From contig CAJXDV010000061.1 in NCBI GenBank assembly GCA_913052435.1, positions 1 through 5,893 of the forward strand: DNA of 5,893 bases. The letters are read 5' to 3'. The position numbers and the translations under genes are program-made. The notes under the pieces are model-generated. The model was not told the origin of the DNA. It saw only the letters and a list, made by a program, of their open reading frames with translations, and ran no database searches. Of the stretch, positions 1 through 5,739 are shown piece by piece. Position 1 is the stretch's first letter. Each line of letters starts with the position of its first letter. This DNA is from an uncultured Pelagibacteraceae bacterium. Lineage in GTDB: Bacteria; Pseudomonadota; Alphaproteobacteria; Pelagibacterales; Pelagibacteraceae.

Positions 1-1
1 G

Positions 2-34
2 GGTAAACCAGAAGGAAAACCGCTAAAATTTTAA
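2..34 (+). CDS. C-terminal tail of an unidentified upstream gene (partial)
   Basis: Reading from base 2, ten sense codons (GKPEGKPLKF) run to a TAA at 32-34, leaving 94 bases before the rhodopsin start. The other two forward frames hit stops at base 4 and around base 24. The Gly/Lys/Pro-rich tail looks like an ordinary protein end, but ten residues are too few to name a family or to prove coding. The stop lies inside an A/T-only palindrome. The call rests only on the open frame and on the usual gene packing of such genomes. Confidence 0.3.
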   Translation, partial: GKPEGKPLKF

Positions 35-43
35 AATTTTTTG
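24..43. repeat. A/T-only palindromic tract at the end of the upstream gene
   Basis: The sequence AAAATTTTAAAATTTT with two further T and a G follows immediately on the putative upstream coding tail and is its own reverse complement over 16 bases. It could act as a weak terminator because of the T-run, or be bent DNA ahead of the rhodopsin promoter. There is no G-C stem, so an efficient intrinsic terminator is unlikely. In a genome this AT-rich, chance is also a real possibility. Confidence 0.25.
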
Positions 44-75
44 TTGAATTATCTTTAAGATTTACTTAATTAATT

Positions 76-86
76 TGCTTTAAAAT
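76..86 (+). promoter_or_regulatory. Possible -10 region of the rhodopsin promoter
   Basis: The stretch TGCTTTAAAAT contains TAAAAT (81-86), one base off the TATAAT consensus, with a TG a few bases upstream. Transcription would begin near 92-94 and give a leader of about 35 bases. No convincing -35 hexamer stands at the right distance; TTTACT (61-66) is too close to TAAAAT. AT-richness makes -10-like words frequent, so this is a weak call. Confidence 0.25.
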
Positions 87-117
87 TAAACTTGATGACG
101 TAGGAAAATTAACTAAC

Positions 118-123
118 GAAAGG
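118..123 (+). promoter_or_regulatory. Shine-Dalgarno site of the rhodopsin gene
   Basis: GAAAGG ends five bases before the ATG at 129. It supports that start and is the clearest ribosome binding site in the window; the ferredoxin, transferase and GT39 genes have no comparable purine run. This is consistent with the rhodopsin being strongly translated. Confidence 0.6.
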
Positions 124-128
124 TTTTC

Positions 129-884
129 ATGGATAAAGTCAAAATAATAATACTAGCTTTGGTGACATTGATCGGAATATCAAGCAGTGCTCATGCAGAA
201 GTAGTTTTGCTACAACATGACGATTTTGTTGGATTTACCTTTTGGTTTGTGTCTATGGCTTGTTTAGCAACAACAGTGTTTCTTTTTCTAGAACGTGGTT
301 CAGTTCTCCCAAAATGGACAGCGTCAGTTACTGTTGCGGGTATAATTACCGGTGTAGCTTTCATACATTCTATGTATGTGAGAAACATATGGGTTGCAAC
401 TGGCGACTCCCCAATAATTTATAGATATGTTGACTGGTTAATTACCATGCCACTGCTAACTATACAATTTTACTTAGTACTATCTGCAGTTAAAAAAGTT
501 TCACCAACATTATTTTTGAAGTTTTTGATTGCTCCATTAGCAATGGTACTTGGTGCCTATGCTGGCGAAGCCGGATATATTTCGCCTTTCTTAGGTCTTG
601 TTATATGGATGGTGGGATGGATATATATTTTATACGAAATATTTCCAGGGGAGGCCGGAAGACTTTGTGCCAAATCCACTAACGATGACCTAGTTACAGC
701 ATTTGGAAAAATGAGAATGATTGTAACAATTGGTTGGACAATATATCCTTTAGGGTATGTTTTTGGATATTTAACCGGTGGCATAGATTCCAACACATTA
801 AATGTTATTTATAATTTTGCGGATTTCATTAACAAAATTGCTTTTGGTTTGATTATTTGGTCTGCTGCTCGTAATCAATATTAA
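129..884 (+). CDS. Proteorhodopsin, light-driven retinal protein with an unusual D-T-Q motif
   Basis: Microbial type-1 rhodopsin of 251 residues, about the usual proteorhodopsin length, acting in the inner membrane with covalently bound retinal. Residues 1-23 form a signal peptide ending AHA|E. Seven membrane helices follow. Aligned by eye to green proteorhodopsin (offset +5): His80 (H75), Trp39 (W34), Arg99 (R94), primary acceptor Asp102 (D97), Thr106 (T101), Leu110 (L105, the green-absorbing state), Asp232 (D227) and Schiff-base Lys236 (K231) in the motif ADFINK are all present. Gln113 occupies the site of the cytoplasmic proton donor Glu108 (codon CAA, 465-467). The fold and pigment are near certain. 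Pumping as an efficient outward proton pump is less certain because of that substitution; a slow pump or a sensor is possible. No transducer and no retinal-synthesis gene lies in the window. Start supported by GAAAGG five bases upstream. GC content looks somewhat higher than in the downstream genes. A 97-base spacer separates it from the ferredoxin gene. Confidence 0.96.
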   Translation: MDKVKIIILALVTLIGISSSAHAEVVLLQHDDFVGFTFWFVSMACLATTVFLFLERGSVLPKWTASVTVAGIITGVAFIHSMYVRNIWVATGDSPIIYRYVDWLITMPLLTIQFYLVLSAVKKVSPTLFLKFLIAPLAMVLGAYAGEAGYISPFLGLVIWMVGWIYILYEIFPGEAGRLCAKSTNDDLVTAFGKMRMIVTIGWTIYPLGYVFGYLTGGIDSNTLNVIYNFADFINKIAFGLIIWSAARNQY

Positions 885-981
885 TGAATCAAGATGATAA
901 TAATAAGAATTTTAATTGTTAAAAAATAGAACCAGTATTCTTTGCTTGCCCAATTTTTTTGTAATTTATAAGTAAATTTTC
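885..981 (+). other. Spacer between rhodopsin and ferredoxin genes
   Basis: This 97-base gap is the longest spacer within the + strand run of redox genes. It is AT-rich and holds a T7 run (954-960) but no G-C hairpin, so no intrinsic terminator can be named. TTGCTT (942-947) and TATAAG (967-972) resemble promoter elements, but the 19-base spacing is poor and would leave only a few bases of leader. Either read-through from the rhodopsin gene or an internal promoter would fit. Confidence 0.3.
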
Positions 982-1302
982 ATGGCAAAAATAACTTATA
1001 TTGAGCACACAAACAAAAAACACATTGTCGAAGTACCTAGTAACATGAGTGTTATGGAAGGAGCAATACAGAATAATATTCCCGGCATTGATGCAGACTG
1101 TGGTGGATCAATGGCATGTGCTACATGTCATGTTTATGTCGATAAAAAATGGTTTGAAAAACTCAAAAAAAAAGATGAAGGTGAAGAAGATATGTTGGAT
1201 ATGGCCTATCAACCAAACAAATTCAGTCGATTAAGTTGTCAGTTGATAGTTTCTAATGAACTTGATGGGTTAATTTTAAGAATGCCATCAAAACAAGGTT
1301 AA
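982..1302 (+). CDS. 2Fe-2S ferredoxin, adrenodoxin/putidaredoxin type
   Basis: Soluble one-electron carrier of 106 residues, the normal size of the family. The four cluster ligands are Cys40, Cys46, Cys49 and Cys86, spaced C-x5-C-x2-C-x36-C, which is the vertebrate/bacterial adrenodoxin pattern and not the plant-type C-x4-C-x2-C. The acidic stretch EGEEDMLD (66-73) corresponds to the partner-docking helix of adrenodoxins. The ATG at 982 begins MAKITYIEH, the expected first beta strand, but no Shine-Dalgarno sequence precedes it. It lies four bases upstream of a TrxR-like NADP+ reductase gene, its probable electron donor. The final electron acceptor is unknown; cytochrome P450s, iron-sulfur assembly and desaturases are typical for the family, but none is encoded in the window. 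Confidence 0.93.
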   Translation: MAKITYIEHTNKKHIVEVPSNMSVMEGAIQNNIPGIDADCGGSMACATCHVYVDKKWFEKLKKKDEGEEDMLDMAYQPNKFSRLSCQLIVSNELDGLILRMPSKQG

Positions 1303-1306
1303 TTAA

Positions 1307-2326
1307 ATGATTTCAACGGATGTTTTAATTGTTGGCGCAGGACCCGCTGCTTTGTTTGCTGTGCAACAATTAGGTTTATTAGGTTTAAAAGCAGAAGTTG
1401 TCGATAATCTAGATAAAGTGGGAGGTCAGTGTAGTGAACTTTATCCTGATAAACCAATATACGATATTCCTGCAATTTCAGAATGTACGGGAGAAACTCT
1501 AATCAAAAATTTAATGAAGCAAATAGAACCTTTTAATACTAATTTTCATTTAAATGAGAGAGTAGATCAGTTAGCAAAGGAAGGAACTAAATGGAAAATT
1601 ACTACAAATAGAAAAAAGGTATTCATTGCACCTAGTGTAATTATAGCCGGCGGAGTTGGTTCTTTTGAGCCCAGAAAATTTCCTTTAAAAGAAGCTGAAA
1701 AATTTGAGGATAGTGGTGTTTTTTATTCAATCAGAGATAAAAAATATTTTGATAATAAAAAAATTTGTATTTTTGGTGGAGGAGACTCGGCGCTTGATTG
1801 GTCAATAGAATTATCCAAAAATTCTAAAGTTGTTTTAGTACATAGAAGATCAGAGTTTAGAGGGACATCCAAAAACGTTGAAACTGTTAATAAACTAAAA
1901 AAAGATGGAATAATTCAAATTGAAACGCCTTATCAACTAAATTCTATCGAAGGAGATAATAAAATTAAAGCTATTACAATAAAGGACGATGAAGGAAAAA
2001 TAAAAAAGATTGATACAGATTATATTCTTGGTTTTTTTGGTTTGGTTATGAAATTAGGACCAATAGCAGAATGGGGATTAAATTTAGATAAAAAGCATAT
2101 ACCCGTTAATACAGAAAGTTTTCAAACTAATAAGGAAGGAATATTTGCTATTGGGGATATTTGTACCTATCCTGGCAAACTTAAATTAATTTTATCAGGT
2201 TTTCATGAAGGAGCGTTAGCAGCTAGAGAATGTTTTAAATTGGCTAGACCTAATGAAAAATATAAATTTGAATATACAACAACTTCTAAAAATATTCATG
2301 AAAGATTAGGTAAAAAATATATATAA
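1307..2326 (+). CDS. Thioredoxin-reductase-like ferredoxin/flavodoxin-NADP+ reductase
   Basis: FAD- and NADPH-binding flavoprotein of 339 residues that should pass electrons between NADPH and ferredoxin (EC 1.18.1.2). The FAD site GAGPAA is at 10-15, followed by VGGQCSELYPDKPIYDIP (38-55), characteristic of the Bacillus YumC and Rhodopseudomonas reductases. The NADPH domain has GGGDSALDW (157-165) and HRRSEFR (179-185), whose arginines fit the 2'-phosphate. FAIGDICTY (280-288) closes the FAD site. The C-terminal tail TTTSKNIHERLGK (324-336) fits the extension of this subfamily that stacks on the flavin. The redox-active CxxC of true thioredoxin reductase is absent: the cysteines at 42, 60, 154, 286 and 309 are all isolated. 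A thioredoxin reductase label, common for such genes, would therefore be wrong. AAGG at 1295-1298 could serve as ribosome site. It is four bases from the ferredoxin stop, so the two are almost certainly co-transcribed. Confidence 0.92.
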   Translation: MISTDVLIVGAGPAALFAVQQLGLLGLKAEVVDNLDKVGGQCSELYPDKPIYDIPAISECTGETLIKNLMKQIEPFNTNFHLNERVDQLAKEGTKWKITTNRKKVFIAPSVIIAGGVGSFEPRKFPLKEAEKFEDSGVFYSIRDKKYFDNKKICIFGGGDSALDWSIELSKNSKVVLVHRRSEFRGTSKNVETVNKLKKDGIIQIETPYQLNSIEGDNKIKAITIKDDEGKIKKIDTDYILGFFGLVMKLGPIAEWGLNLDKKHIPVNTESFQTNKEGIFAIGDICTYPGKLKLILSGFHEGALAARECFKLARPNEKYKFEYTTTSKNIHERLGKKYI

Positions 2327-2332
2327 ATTAAT

Positions 2333-2965
2333 ATGATAGAGTTATTTTATTCCCCAACTCCTAATGGAAGAAAAATATCAATTATGTTGGAAGAAATAAA
2401 TTTTGATTATAAAATAACAAAAATAGATTTTTCCAAAGGAGATCAATTTAGTTCTGATTTTAGAAAAATAAGTCCTCTTAGTAAAATGCCAGCAATAATC
2501 GATCATAAAAATAAAATTAATTTATCTCAATCAGGAGCTATTTTAATTTATCTAGCCGAATTAAGTGGAAAATTTTATGAAGAAAATAACAAACTTTTAA
2601 TTAACCAATGGTTGATGACTCAAGTGGGAGATATTGGTCCAATGCTTGGACAACATCATCAGTTTCATTATTATAATCCTGGAAAAAGTAAATTTGGTGA
2701 AGAAAGATATTTCAATATAGCGAAAAGAATTTACAAAGATTTAGATGAACATTTATCAGCAGTGGATTTTTTAGCGGGTGATAGTTATTCAATAGCTGAT
2801 ATCGCAACCTTTCCTTGGATTGCAAGACACAATTGGCATGATATAGGATTAAATAATCACAAACATTTAAGCAGGTGGTATAAATTGATTTCTAATAGAC
2901 CGGCTGCAAAAAAAGGATATGATTGTTTAAATACTGGAGAAAAAATACCTGAAATAAAATTATAA
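2333..2965 (+). CDS. Nu-class glutathione transferase, YfcG/YghU type
   Basis: Cytosolic protein of 210 residues, close to the 215 of E. coli YfcG. The thioredoxin-like N-terminal domain has YSPTPNGRKIS (6-16), with Thr9 and Asn11 at the same positions as the active-site residues of YfcG; there is no catalytic Ser, Tyr or Cys at the N terminus. SPLSKMPAI (48-55 region) carries the cis-Pro, and QSG (66-68) binds the glutathione gamma-glutamyl group, with Gln where YfcG has Glu. The helical domain has QWLMTQVGDIGPMLGQHHQF (92-111) and the fold-capping SIADIATFPW (153-162). Characterised relatives are weak transferases but good glutathione-dependent disulfide reductases, which suits the neighbouring redox genes. 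It starts six bases after the reductase stop without a Shine-Dalgarno site, implying the same transcript, and its stop codon overlaps that of the convergent DksA-family gene by six bases. Confidence 0.92.
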   Translation: MIELFYSPTPNGRKISIMLEEINFDYKITKIDFSKGDQFSSDFRKISPLSKMPAIIDHKNKINLSQSGAILIYLAELSGKFYEENNKLLINQWLMTQVGDIGPMLGQHHQFHYYNPGKSKFGEERYFNIAKRIYKDLDEHLSAVDFLAGDSYSIADIATFPWIARHNWHDIGLNNHKHLSRWYKLISNRPAAKKGYDCLNTGEKIPEIKL

Positions 2966-3379
2966 TTCTGCGTAAATTTTTTCTTCTCTTTCGTGTCTTT
3001 CTTGTGCAGCAATACTTAAAGTTGCAATAGGTCTTGCGATTAATCTTTTCAATCCAATTGGTTCACCCGTCTCCTCACAAAATCCATAAGTTCCATTTTT
3101 CAAGCTCTTCAATGCTGCGTCAATTTTAGAAATAAGTTTTATCTGTCTATTCACTGTTCTCATTTCCACACTTTTCTCCGTGTAAGAACTTGCCTGATCA
3201 ACGATATCTGGGGAAGAGACGTTATCAACTAAATTACTAGAATACAAAGCCTGTGAATTAGATTTGATTATTTCATTTTTCCATTCGGTTAACTTTTGCT
3301 TGAAATAAGCCTTGTGTTTTTCACACATATACTTTTCTTTTTTGTTTGGTACGTATTTCTTTGAAATTCTTACAAGCAT
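2960..3379 (-). CDS. dksA: DksA/TraR-family RNA polymerase-binding regulator with degenerate zinc finger
   Basis: Transcription factor that binds the secondary channel of RNA polymerase and works with ppGpp in the stringent response. From the start preferred here it has 139 residues. The coiled-coil arms hold the tip motif DIVDQA (58-63), matching the essential DxxDxA of E. coli DksA. GTYGFCEETGEPIGLKRL then ARPIATLSIAAQERHE form the globular end. Only Cys101 of the four zinc ligands remains; the others are Thr104, Ser122 and Ala125, as in several alphaproteobacterial and DksA2-type proteins that fold without zinc. An upstream ATG at 3412 would add 11 residues, but the probable promoter (3399-3426) covers it, so it would not be in the message. 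The chosen ATG (3377-3379) starts MLVRISKKYVP, like other alphaproteobacterial DksA. Its leader would be only about 12-14 bases and has no Shine-Dalgarno sequence. Confidence 0.9.
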   Translation of the reverse strand: MLVRISKKYVPNKKEKYMCEKHKAYFKQKLTEWKNEIIKSNSQALYSSNLVDNVSSPDIVDQASSYTEKSVEMRTVNRQIKLISKIDAALKSLKNGTYGFCEETGEPIGLKRLIARPIATLSIAAQERHEREEKIYAEL

Positions 3380-3398
3380 AGCAAAATAAATGTGAGGG

Positions 3399-3426
3399 AG
3401 TATATTCAGCATTAATTTACTGTCAA
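3399..3426 (-). promoter_or_regulatory. Near-consensus sigma70 promoter of the dksA-like gene
   Basis: On the minus strand TTGACA (3426-3421, a perfect -35) is followed after 16 bases by TATACT (3404-3399, five of six -10 bases). Transcription would start near A3393 or A3391. The start places the ATG at 3412 upstream of the message and leaves a short leader to the ATG at 3379. It is the best promoter match seen in the window. Confidence 0.7.
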
Positions 3427-3444
3427 GTTAAGTTGGTTTATATA
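3416..3444 (+). promoter_or_regulatory. Possible promoter of the glycosyltransferase pair
   Basis: On the plus strand TTTACT (3416-3421) and TATATA (3439-3444) are 17 bases apart, and transcription would begin near 3451, just before the ATG at 3455, giving a nearly leaderless message. This fits the absence of any Shine-Dalgarno site there. The -35 overlaps the -35 of the opposite promoter, so the two could compete for polymerase. The match is modest and the DNA is AT-rich. Confidence 0.35.
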
Positions 3445-3454
3445 AATTATATCT

Positions 3455-4870
3455 ATGTTTATTAAACAAGATCAAATTGGTAGATTTTTTGTAATTTTTT
3501 TAGTTGTTCACATTTCAGCCTGGACTTTAATTCCTAGCTTAGCAAACTTGAATCTCCCATTAGATACAATAGAAGCTTTAGCTTGGGCTAGCGATATTCA
3601 ATGGGGTTATGATAAACATCCACCGCTAAGTGCATGGTTCTCTGGATTAGTATTTAAAATATTCTTAAACCAAGATTGGGCATATTACCTCCTTAGTCAG
3701 CTATTTGTCATTATAAGCTTTGTAATAGTGTGGAAATTTTCTGAGGATTTCTTTCAAAATAAAATTTATAGCTTGGTATCAGTATTATTATTAGAAGGTA
3801 TTTATTTTTACAATTTTACTACACCAGAATTTAATGTTTATGTTTGCGAACTACCCTTTTGGGCCTTGACAGTTCTATATTGCTGGAAGGGAATTAAGCA
3901 AAATGATTATGCAAGTTGGTTATTATTTGGACTTTTTGCCGGATTAGGAGTTTTGTCACATTACCTATTTTTTTACCTATTAATCGCTTTAGGATTATTC
4001 TTTATCTATATGATATTTAAAAAAGAATTTAATTCTAAATGTTTAATTTCTCTAATCACTTTTTTAATAGTTCTTCTGCCCCACTTAATTTGGCTGACAG
4101 AAAATAATTTTATTAGTATTAACTACGCACTACATAGAACAGGATTAGAGGAATCAACTTTTTTGAACCACTTATATTATCCAATAATTTTTTTAGCAAA
4201 ACAGATTGGAATAATGGTGCCCTTTTTTATAATGCTACTATTTATTGTTTCAAAATTTAAATATAAAATAAATCTTAAGGATAAAAAACTGATATTTCTA
4301 ATTATAATAAATATCGTACCATTGCTTTTAATTTTTCTAACTTCATTTTTTTTGGGCGCAAGAATTAGAACTATGTGGATGACGCCTTTTTACTTATTTA
4401 GTGGAGTATTGTGTGTTTATATATTTCAAACTAAAATTTACAGAGAAAGATTCAAGTATTTTTTAAATGTGTTTTTATTTCTGTTTATTTTGTCTCCATC
4501 AATTTATATTTATCATTCAATTTCCAAAAAAGATCAAAGAACAGATTATCCTGGAAAAGAAATAGCTCAACTTATTCAAACTAAATGGGATAACACTTTC
4601 TCAAATGAAATTGAAATAGTGTTTGGAAATGTATGGGAAGCAGGAAATCTATCATATCATCTAAAATCGAAACCGAAATGGACAGGAGGTTTGTGGCATG
4701 GAATAAAAGAAATACCCGAGAATACAGATGGAGGAATAATTGTAATTGGAGATTATAATGAAAATATACCTGTAAATAAGATTTGTACCATTTCAAGTAC
4801 ATTGTCTTATGTAGTTTTATTACAACTTAAAAATTTTAACCATAATGTTTGTATGATTGGGAAAAAATGA
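3455..4870 (+). CDS. GT39/PMT-type integral membrane glycosyltransferase
   Basis: Inner-membrane enzyme of 471 residues that probably transfers a sugar from a polyprenyl-phosphate carrier to an acceptor on the periplasmic side. The first helix (about 10-29) is followed by the periplasmic loop LPLDTIEALAWASDIQWGYDKHPPLSAWF (34-62). The acidic residues Asp37 and Glu40 and the YDKHPP segment correspond to the catalytic loop of the PMT_2/ArnT-like family. About nine to eleven hydrophobic segments follow up to residue 353. Residues 365-471 form a soluble C-terminal part with GNVWEAGNLSYHL (391-403) and WTGGLWHG (409-416), as in many lipid A, glycan or protein mannosyltransferase relatives. The acceptor cannot be told from sequence; lipopolysaccharide, surface glycan and protein are all open. 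The ATG at 3455 has no Shine-Dalgarno sequence. Its TGA overlaps the ATG of the GT2 gene, and that pairing supports a shared polyprenyl-phosphate-sugar route. Confidence 0.85.
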   Translation: MFIKQDQIGRFFVIFLVVHISAWTLIPSLANLNLPLDTIEALAWASDIQWGYDKHPPLSAWFSGLVFKIFLNQDWAYYLLSQLFVIISFVIVWKFSEDFFQNKIYSLVSVLLLEGIYFYNFTTPEFNVYVCELPFWALTVLYCWKGIKQNDYASWLLFGLFAGLGVLSHYLFFYLLIALGLFFIYMIFKKEFNSKCLISLITFLIVLLPHLIWLTENNFISINYALHRTGLEESTFLNHLYYPIIFLAKQIGIMVPFFIMLLFIVSKFKYKINLKDKKLIFLIIINIVPLLLIFLTSFFLGARIRTMWMTPFYLFSGVLCVYIFQTKIYRERFKYFLNVFLFLFILSPSIYIYHSISKKDQRTDYPGKEIAQLIQTKWDNTFSNEIEIVFGNVWEAGNLSYHLKSKPKWTGGLWHGIKEIPENTDGGIIVIGDYNENIPVNKICTISSTLSYVVLLQLKNFNHNVCMIGKK

Positions 4871-5739
4871 AAAAGTTTATAATTTTAATACCCGTATACA
4901 ATGATTGGAAGTCGATCTCAAAACTCCTAAAAGAAATCGATTTACAGATTATTGAATGGGAATCAGAAGTGTCTGTTTTAATTATTGATGATTTCTCAAC
5001 CGAAGCAAAGTCAGATATAGATTCAAATTTTAAAAAAATAAAATCGGTGAAAGTTTTGAATATGAAAAAAAATCAAGGACACGCAAGATGTTTTGCCACC
5101 GGGTTAAAATTTATCATCGAAAGGGAAAAATTTGATTATGTAATACCCATGGATGCAGATGGCGAAGATAGACCCGAGGAATTGAATCTGCTTTTTAATA
5201 AGTCAAAGAAATATCCTGATAAAGTTATTACTGCAGATAGAGTAAAAAGATCAGAAGGACCGCTATTCAAATTTTGTTATGAAATTCATAAATATATAAC
5301 TTATATATTAACAGGACACCTAATTAAATTTGGGAATTACAGTTGTTTACCTAGAGATTCTGTAACCAAAATGACCAATGAACTTTCGGCTTGGAGTAGT
5401 TTTTCAGGATCATTAACCAAATTAATTCCAGATCGAATTTCCATATCCTCTATTAAAGGTTTGAGATATTACGGTCCATCTAAAATGAGTTTTTTTAATC
5501 TCTTAATTCATTCTTTTTCTATAATTGCGGTTTTTAAAAAAACCGTTTTTTTACGATCTTTTATTTTTTTATCTGTATATTTATTGTTAATTTTTCAATC
5601 TTTATCTTTTATTACTTTGTTACCCGTATTTCTAATTATAATTTTACTTTTCGCAATAATTTGGGTTTCAAACCGTGAAAATTTAGATCAGTTCAAAAAA
5701 TCTTTGGATAACATTTCAAGCATTGATAATTTTAATTAA
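4867..5739 (+). CDS. GT2 polyprenyl-phosphate glycosyltransferase (DPM1/GtrB-like)
   Basis: Membrane-attached family 2 glycosyltransferase of 290 residues, likely moving a sugar from a nucleotide donor to a polyprenyl phosphate on the cytoplasmic face. The GT-A domain shows LIPVYNDW (7-14), IIDDFS (39-44) for nucleotide binding, GHARCFATG (71-79) and the metal-binding DADGEDRPE (96-104). GNYSCLPRD (156-164) and LRYYGPSKMS (199-208) match the acceptor and phosphate-binding regions of DPM/GtrB proteins. Two hydrophobic helices (about 226-268) anchor the C terminus. An ATG at 4849 would add six residues, but the ATG at 4867 is preferred: it begins MKKFIILIPVYN, overlaps the GT39 stop as ATGA, and has GGG at 4859-4861 upstream. 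It probably supplies the donor used by the GT39 enzyme. The particular sugar is not predictable. Its stop overlaps the convergent umuC-like gene. Confidence 0.85.
   Translation: MKKFIILIPVYNDWKSISKLLKEIDLQIIEWESEVSVLIIDDFSTEAKSDIDSNFKKIKSVKVLNMKKNQGHARCFATGLKFIIEREKFDYVIPMDADGEDRPEELNLLFNKSKKYPDKVITADRVKRSEGPLFKFCYEIHKYITYILTGHLIKFGNYSCLPRDSVTKMTNELSAWSSFSGSLTKLIPDRISISSIKGLRYYGPSKMSFFNLLIHSFSIIAVFKKTVFLRSFIFLSVYLLLIFQSLSFITLLPVFLIIILLFAIIWVSNRENLDQFKKSLDNISSIDNFN
5528..5552 (+). terminator. Terminator-like hairpin plus T-run inside the GT2 gene
   Basis: CGGTTTT (5528-5534) can pair with AAAACCG (5539-5545) around a four-base loop, and seven T follow at once (5546-5552). That is the form of an intrinsic terminator on the plus strand, but it sits about 190 bases before the GT2 stop and encodes the ordinary residues around VFKKTVFL. 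The stem has only three G-C pairs. It could be chance, or partial termination in the last gene of the unit, where the overlapping downstream gene leaves no room for a normal terminator. Confidence 0.35.

Noticed and set aside
557..796. Minus-strand open frames across the rhodopsin gene (also 191-388).
   Set aside because: They are shadows of a clear plus-strand gene, with no recognisable motifs and low-complexity composition.
129..884. Sodium-pump (NDQ) or chloride-pump (NTQ) rhodopsin.
   Set aside because: Gln113 matches both, but Asp102 and Thr106 do not match NDQ, and an Asp acceptor does not match NTQ. The rest resembles proteorhodopsin.
2940..3000. Bidirectional terminator between the transferase and dksA genes.
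   Set aside because: The stops overlap, and the flanking T-runs have no accompanying G-C stem.
3380..3412. Longer DksA form starting at 3412.
   Set aside because: The ATG lies inside the predicted promoter spacer, and the extra MLNILPHIYFA does not look like a DksA N terminus.
4581..4802. Minus-strand open frame within the GT39 gene.
   Set aside because: It lies opposite the soluble domain of a convincing gene, resembles no family, and comes from AT-rich reverse reading.
4849..4866. Upstream ATG for the GT2 gene adding MYDWEK.
   Set aside because: The ATG at 4867 makes the usual ATGA overlap, has a purine run upstream and starts directly at the conserved first strand.
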